Positions 59,185 to 64,000 of a DNA stretch of 64,000 nt are shown piece by piece. The DNA is from Polytrichum commune (Eukaryota > Streptophyta > Polytrichopsida > Polytrichales > Polytrichaceae). Each line of letters begins with the position of its first letter. The first letter of the stretch is position 1. Position numbers and translations under genes: made by a program. Under the pieces are notes generated by a model, which was not told where the DNA came from, did no database searches, and saw nothing but the letters and a program-made list of their open reading frames with translations. Location: NCBI GenBank assembly GCA_950295325.1, contig OX485804.1, positions 2,292,001 through 2,356,000 on the forward strand, read 5' to 3'.

Positions 59185-59376
59185 ATGACCGGGTTGAGGT
59201 TGAGAAATAACTGGTTGAAGTTCAAGACTGCAGGAAAATTACCCACCATTTTAGAGGAATTTATAGAACATACCCCAATTTAATAAAGGAAAACCGAAGG
59301 ATGTCAACATGTAACCAATTGGACTTGCAAACACTAGGATGTCAACCGATTATGCCCAAAAATCTCCCCGATCACT
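59185..59376 (-). repeat. Dispersed repeat family A, minus-strand copy
   Basis: The reverse complement contains GGAGATTTTTGGGCATAATC, CCTAGTGTTTGCAAGTCCAA, TTACATGTTGACATCC and CAACCAGTTATTTCTCAACC, in the same order as the plus-strand copies. Confidence 0.65.
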
Positions 59377-59589
59377 GCATGGGATTGATTTGACTTCTGT
59401 AAGCCTAGATCTAGGCTACACCCTAATGTCCTAAACCCAATACCTTCAAGTCATAGTCAATGAGCTTCAAAAAAGGAGGCTAGTCTTTCCACCTTGAATA
59501 CTTGCAAAATGCAAACGCAATCAGCAACATGTCAAACACTCACACATGCAAATTGCAGCACAATCTATTCAAACCTACTCCGCTAAATC

Positions 59590-60520
59590 CAAACGTTTGC
59601 GAGGGTAGCCCTTCCGGGTCGTAATGTAAACCCATATTATGAATACAAGGTGTTGGCTACAATTGGGCAGCCCTTTGGCTTTCCTATGAGAAGCTACACT
59701 AAATATTATATGTAGTGTCACTTACTATTTGGAATTACGCGATGCTATATCTATTTATTACGTATCTCATAGTTTACCAACAAATGGGAAATTGGTAGTT
59801 TGGACCATCATAGAACATTAACAAATTTACTTGATAAAAATTACATTAATAGGAGAACGATGTAGCACTATGTAAATCCAAATTGTAAGTGACACCAAAT
59901 AACATATTTAGTGCAGATTATGCATGTAAGTTGCGGAGGTGAATTGGGCAGCCTTCGGGCTTGTTATGAAGACCTAGATTGTGCATGCAAGTTGCTAACT
60001 AAGGTAGAAATACCATAACCCGTGAAAATAAGGTGATTCGCATTCAAAATTTGGTCTAACAATTATGAGATAATTTTCCAAGATAGACGAGAAGGATTCA
60101 TGAAGAATGCAAGTAGTTTCCTATTTTTTGCCCTATACAAAAATGCTACAATTTTTCAAAGTGGAAAAATGTCCAAACCCCTACTCATTCATTAGATTCT
60201 CCCTACACCAAACACGGTAATCCGCATTTTCATACATGACATCGCCTAAATCAGTTACCTCATGAGTACATTAACACTTGACTCTCCTTGGCTACACTAA
60301 GTGTACACGCATTGAAATTGCCACCGTGTCATGATCGGTTTTAGAAATGGCACTTCACCATTATGATAGCAGTCTAGTGCACGGCTAGAGGGTGGTTAAT
60401 GGGTTATGGTATTTCTACCTTAGTGCTAGACAACCCCTTCTTCAGGCTTCATATGAGAAGGCAGATTATGCATGCAAGTTGCCTGAGGATAACCAGGCAA
60501 GCCCTTCCAGCTTCCCATGG
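59590..60520. repeat. Degenerate tandem repeat interrupted by a MITE
   Basis: Short blocks such as AATTGGGCAGCC(C)TT.GGCTT, TATGAGAAG, GATTATGCATGCAAGTTGC recur near 59610, 59660, 59920, 59940, 59977 and 60440-60510. The array is old and cut by the MITE at 59998-60424. Confidence 0.55.
59998..60424. mobile_element. MITE with 24-bp perfect inverted ends and GCTA target duplication
   Basis: The left end (59998-60021) begins ACTAAGGTAGAAATACC; the right end (60401-60424) finishes GGTATTTCTACCTTAGT. They are perfectly complementary over 24 bp. GCTA precedes (59994-59997) and follows (60425-60428) the 427-bp element; an alternative reading gives a 5-bp TGCTA. No coding capacity. Superfamily is uncertain. 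Confidence 0.8.
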
Positions 60521-60635
60521 ACTTGTGCATCACGAATTGCAGCTGCTGATAGAAACCAAACAATGAAATCGAAGTACATGAATAAGAAAAGGTTGAAGGT
60601 GGCGTACCTGGCGTCTGAAGCTCCCATATCATCTA

Positions 60636-60806
60636 CAGTCTAACCTTGTTAATCGACACTCGTTTATACGACACCCTCGATATTACGACACTTTTTTGCA
60701 CGACCAAACTTTTTAGTTCAAAACTCCCTCTTTTACAATATACGACTACAACACTCGATAATGCAACATTTAGAATCTTCGTTTTGTCATATTAAAGAGG
60801 TAGTTC
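60636..60806. mobile_element. Tc1/pogo-like MITE candidate
   Basis: It starts CAGTCTAACCTTGTTAATCG right after TA (60634-60635), and ACGACACxCTCGATATTACG direct motifs follow, as at pogo/Tigger-like ends. The right side GTCATATTAAAGAGGTAGTT is a decayed inverted counterpart. The TA is typical of the superfamily. The right boundary is approximate. Confidence 0.5.
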
Positions 60807-61263
60807 ATGCTAAAATTCCTTTCATCTATGTTATGTACACTTAAAATATATCCATTTTCATTTAGGAATTACTTGGGAACTTCACTTACCATTGGGAACT
60901 TAATGAGAACTAGGGTTACTAGTGCAGAGTGGACATGATTAGGGTTAGAGTAGCCTCCTACCTAGTATGTTGCTAAACGTCACACATCATTGTTGTCTAA
61001 TTTCTTATTAGAGAACTTTTATGTTTTGATGTTAATGAAATTATTAGTTTTCAAAAGTTAGTAGGGAATTTAGATAAGATGACAATTGCTAACTTGGGTA
61101 GGAAACACTAGCACATTAGGACCGTCCATAATATGTAATAATGTTTTGATTTGAACATGTCTATGTTTTATAATACATGAATAATTTGAAAATAATGTGG
61201 ACTTTCTCTTGGACATGGAGGTTTGTTCATAATCCGGTCTCTGTCATACCTAGTTATGATATA

Positions 61264-61485
61264 CTCCCTCTGGTTCAAAATAAAATGATTGTAACAAAAA
61301 TTTGTGCCGATTATGAAGTGTCTTCCGGAATCGATGTCGGAATGATCTTCCAGTGGCATTGTCGGTCAGTTATGAGCTCATTGAACGTGCCAAACTTTTC
61401 ATTTCATGCAAATAAGAGAAAAAATAATTTCTTTTCGGACCAACAGTTAAGTCCCTACGGGCATTTTATTGTGGACCAGAGGGAG
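61264..61485. mobile_element. Stowaway-type MITE
   Basis: It begins CTCCCTCTGGTTCAAAATAA and ends ATTGTGGACCAGAGGGAG, inverted ends of the classic Stowaway form. It is flanked by TA at 61262-61263 and 61486-61487. It is 222 bp long and non-coding. Confidence 0.9.
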
Positions 61486-62212
61486 TATATCATCTAGAAA
61501 CATTTGAAGATAATCTAGGTTATTTTGGCTTGTAAACCCTAACCCTAACTCTCTTCCCAACTTCTCTCCCGCTTCTCTTCTGAAACTCTTCAACCCAAAT
61601 TATTTGAAACATATAATCTGGATTATGTGTACGACTATGTGTACATAATCTATGCCTTTGTGAAATTTTTGGACAAGCCCATGTAATTATTTGTTTGAGT
61701 GGCCACCGTGGGTACCAGGCGGGGAAGTATAGTTTGATGCCCTAAACTTAGGATGACATCCCAAGTTTGACCTAGCATTCCCAACCTTAAGGACAACTTC
61801 AATGTTGTGGCCTAGAAATCATATGGACTTACGTATGTTAAATAAGAAAATGATCGTGCTCGAAAATCTTTGTTCAAGTTGATACTACGTGACAGACAAA
61901 GTGCCGATCTTCTTCCCAGATCACAACATTCGAGCAACTTTTAATCCATGTCTCACCGAATCCTACATTGTTCTCAAATTGGAAAAAACCTCCCCACCTT
62001 ATATCATATATCAGTCCAAATTATTTCAGACCTTATAGATTCCCAACCACCATCTTTGCCACAAAGTTGTATGTACAAGGTCTTTCACACCGAATCATGG
62101 GTATTCTAGGTGTAGCTTACACAGACCACATGATACAAGGACTGCCATTTTATGCATTTCTTCATGACCACGAAGCCTGGACTTGGTTAACGAATCAATC
62201 ACGGGGCCTATC
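61486..62212. other. Non-coding stretch
   Basis: Nothing supportable is seen. Confidence 0.4.
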
Positions 62213-62616
62213 ATAGAATAGACCACAAATGGATTTATGAACAAGTACTTGGCACTAATGCATGTTTTGAACAAGATCTACCATGATTTTGGAGATGTGA
62301 TTTCCATCAGGAAAAGAGTATGTCCTCCACCCAAAGCTTCCTAGGGTGAGGCACACATTCACATACACATCCAACTCACGCATAAAATGTCATTTGTTGC
62401 TGGTTGGATTCAACTTGGACTAAATGACACTTTATGAGTGAGGTGTATGTGCATGAATGAAATGTACTTCATCCCAAGAACATCCAAGTGGAGAACACAA
62501 GCTCTTTCACATGAAGAGTATGCAACCAAAATTAAGATAGATCTTGTTCTTAATGTTATTTCATTTAGGCATTAGTAGTAGGTGTTTGTTCATGAATCCA
62601 TTTGTGATTTGATATG
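62213..62616. repeat. ~400-bp fold-back element
   Basis: Two arms of nearly 200 bp are inverted about a centre near 62410-62425. Outer arms are ACAAATGGATTTATGAACAA (from 62222) versus TTGTTCATGAATCCATTTGT (to about 62608). Inner arms are CATAAAATGTCATTTG versus AAATGACACTTTATG. Identity is judged at roughly three-quarters. It could be a fold-back MITE or a source of small RNAs. No coding capacity. Confidence 0.75.
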
Positions 62617-64000
62617 TGGGCAACTGAATGGTTAAACCCAACAAAATTAGATATTGTACATACTTATATGTATGTCATTTGGCTCACCAAATGAGGTTAT
62701 TTAGTGAGTTGTAGGATTCTTAAGATCTTTTCTTTGTGCCATGAATAATGGGCAATGCATGTTTGGATACATATGGTGAGGTACATATTCCATCTTGTCC
62801 CGTTCAGCCTAAAGATTTGATGGTTGAGGCATGTTTGGTGTGCCTCCCATATTTGGTGTGACCGTCACCCGAAGATGTAGCCACCCCACCATCCATGCCA
62901 AATTCAAGGGTTGAGATTTTAGGATTGGAATTAATTGCCTATCTACACTTGGGCATTATAACTTTGGTGATGGGAAGCAAGATTTGTGTGAGTGCAAGGT
63001 GGCACTAGGTTAACATTGGGTGGACTCCACCTAACCCCCTTCTTCTTTTTGGAAATAACACATTATCTTCATGACATCCAATTTTGGTTCAATGCAATTA
63101 CAATTTCTTGGTGCAATCAACTTGGGGAGGTGGAAATGCTTTGTGGTAGACTTGTTTAAATCAAACACAACAATAATCTTGACACCTATATTTAAGTGGT
63201 ATGTGGTGAGGTGTGGATCTAATGTTTACTTTACACGAGGGATAGAGGCCCTCAAAATTTGAAGCCAAAACACACGAAATATTGACTCGGGCCAAAGAAG
63301 GTAGGAAAGTTTAACACGGCCCAGAGGAAGCAAATTGGGTTTTCATTTTGGTCTAATCCAATTTTCTTCCTATAGGCCATATCAATTTTCTTTCCTTAGT
63401 GCATTATATTATAATTTCACCTCGTCATAATATGAATTTCAAGGAATGTCCTTGACTCCATCACCATGTTAAGGCATGGGCACTAAATTAGTGGATGAGA
63501 CCAATCACTCACGAGGATTTACACATGTCAAGGCCCCAAATTAGCCTTGACTCCTTATGTAAAGCGGACCTAAGAATTAGCACAAAAAAAAGCGTGTTAA
63601 AAAGAGGTTGGACTACATGCTCAAAATACCATTCTAGGCTTAATATTCAATATAATTTTTCCTTTTATTTTTATTTTATTTGAGGGGGGGGGTGGACATC
63701 ATATGACCACTATATGGGCACAAGAAAATTATGGGCTTGGTTTGGTTTTTCTAATCATCTTGCATTAAGGGCCAGTTTACACTAGGAGTCAAGACTGGTT
63801 CTTTTGCATCATGAGATTGGATCCATGGTTCTCAGTGGTGCAATTTTTAAAATGGTCTCAACCACATTACACCTAGGGTGAGGCCGCTTTTCTCAAAGGA
63901 TTTTTGTATTTGAAGAAGACATGATATGACATGGTCCGAGCTCAAGCAAAGGAGTGCATCATTTTTGAAAGGCTAATTCTTGACCTCGGGACCAATTTCG
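62617..64000. other. Non-coding right end
   Basis: No gene. Contains a copy of the AAATCAAACACAACAATAAT motif (63156-63180), a G tract at about 63686-63693, and GGGCCAGTTTACACTA (63770), similar to the inverted-repeat start at 52970. Confidence 0.5.

Noticed and set aside
61177-61497. 106-codon plus-strand frame
   Set aside because: It spans the Stowaway MITE and is explained by it.

Overview
The window looks like repeat-rich nuclear DNA of a land plant. It has TTTAGGG-type telomere-like units, plant-type U2 snRNA genes with an upstream sequence element and TATA box, Ty1/copia, PIF/Harbinger, Stowaway-like, CACTA-like and hAT-like elements, and GT-AG introns. The DUF7869 and SWIM-type protein families suggest a non-seed plant (bryophyte, lycophyte or fern), but the sequence alone does not settle this. 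Nearly every protein-coding unit is broken by stops or frameshifts, so this is mostly accessory, decaying DNA. || Layout. 0-2.6 kb: remnants of a PIF/Harbinger element (Myb/SANT-like ORF1 on minus, DDE transposase pseudogene on plus). 3.8-5.35 kb: minus-strand pseudogene with a SWIM zinc finger. 5.35-13.9 kb: a degenerate Ty1/copia element with a truncated right LTR, split by a precisely bounded 2,469-bp nested insertion (8327-10795, duplicated target ATGCA). 13.9-16.3 kb: minus-strand DUF7869-type pseudogene ending at the LTR junction. 16.5-26.1 kb: the most unusual region. A palindromic repeat with core ACGAACGNNCGTTCGT occurs about 27 times here and was not noticed elsewhere in the window. 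It surrounds and interrupts a large multi-exon gene whose product joins a ParB-like DGQHS motif, a coiled coil and a C-terminal FCP1/NIF (HAD) phosphatase-like domain. Most copies near the gene lie in its introns. || 27.1-28.5 kb: minus-strand pseudogene of a transposase-like zinc-finger protein. 28.85-29.2 kb: a 349-bp hAT-like MITE with G/C-homopolymer ends and an 8-bp target duplication. About 31.7-41.6 kb: a degenerate tandem array of roughly 2-kb units, each with a U2 snRNA gene or pseudogene (five copies; the first and fourth are best preserved). 41.6-64 kb: non-coding DNA with MITEs, LINE and REL-endonuclease remnants, inverted repeats, minisatellites and homopolymer tracts. || Working together: the palindrome array and the ParB-like gene are the only plausible system. 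A self-associated site family recognised by the protein encoded at the same locus is a testable hypothesis, not a demonstrated fact. The U2 genes are the only features likely to be functional host genes.
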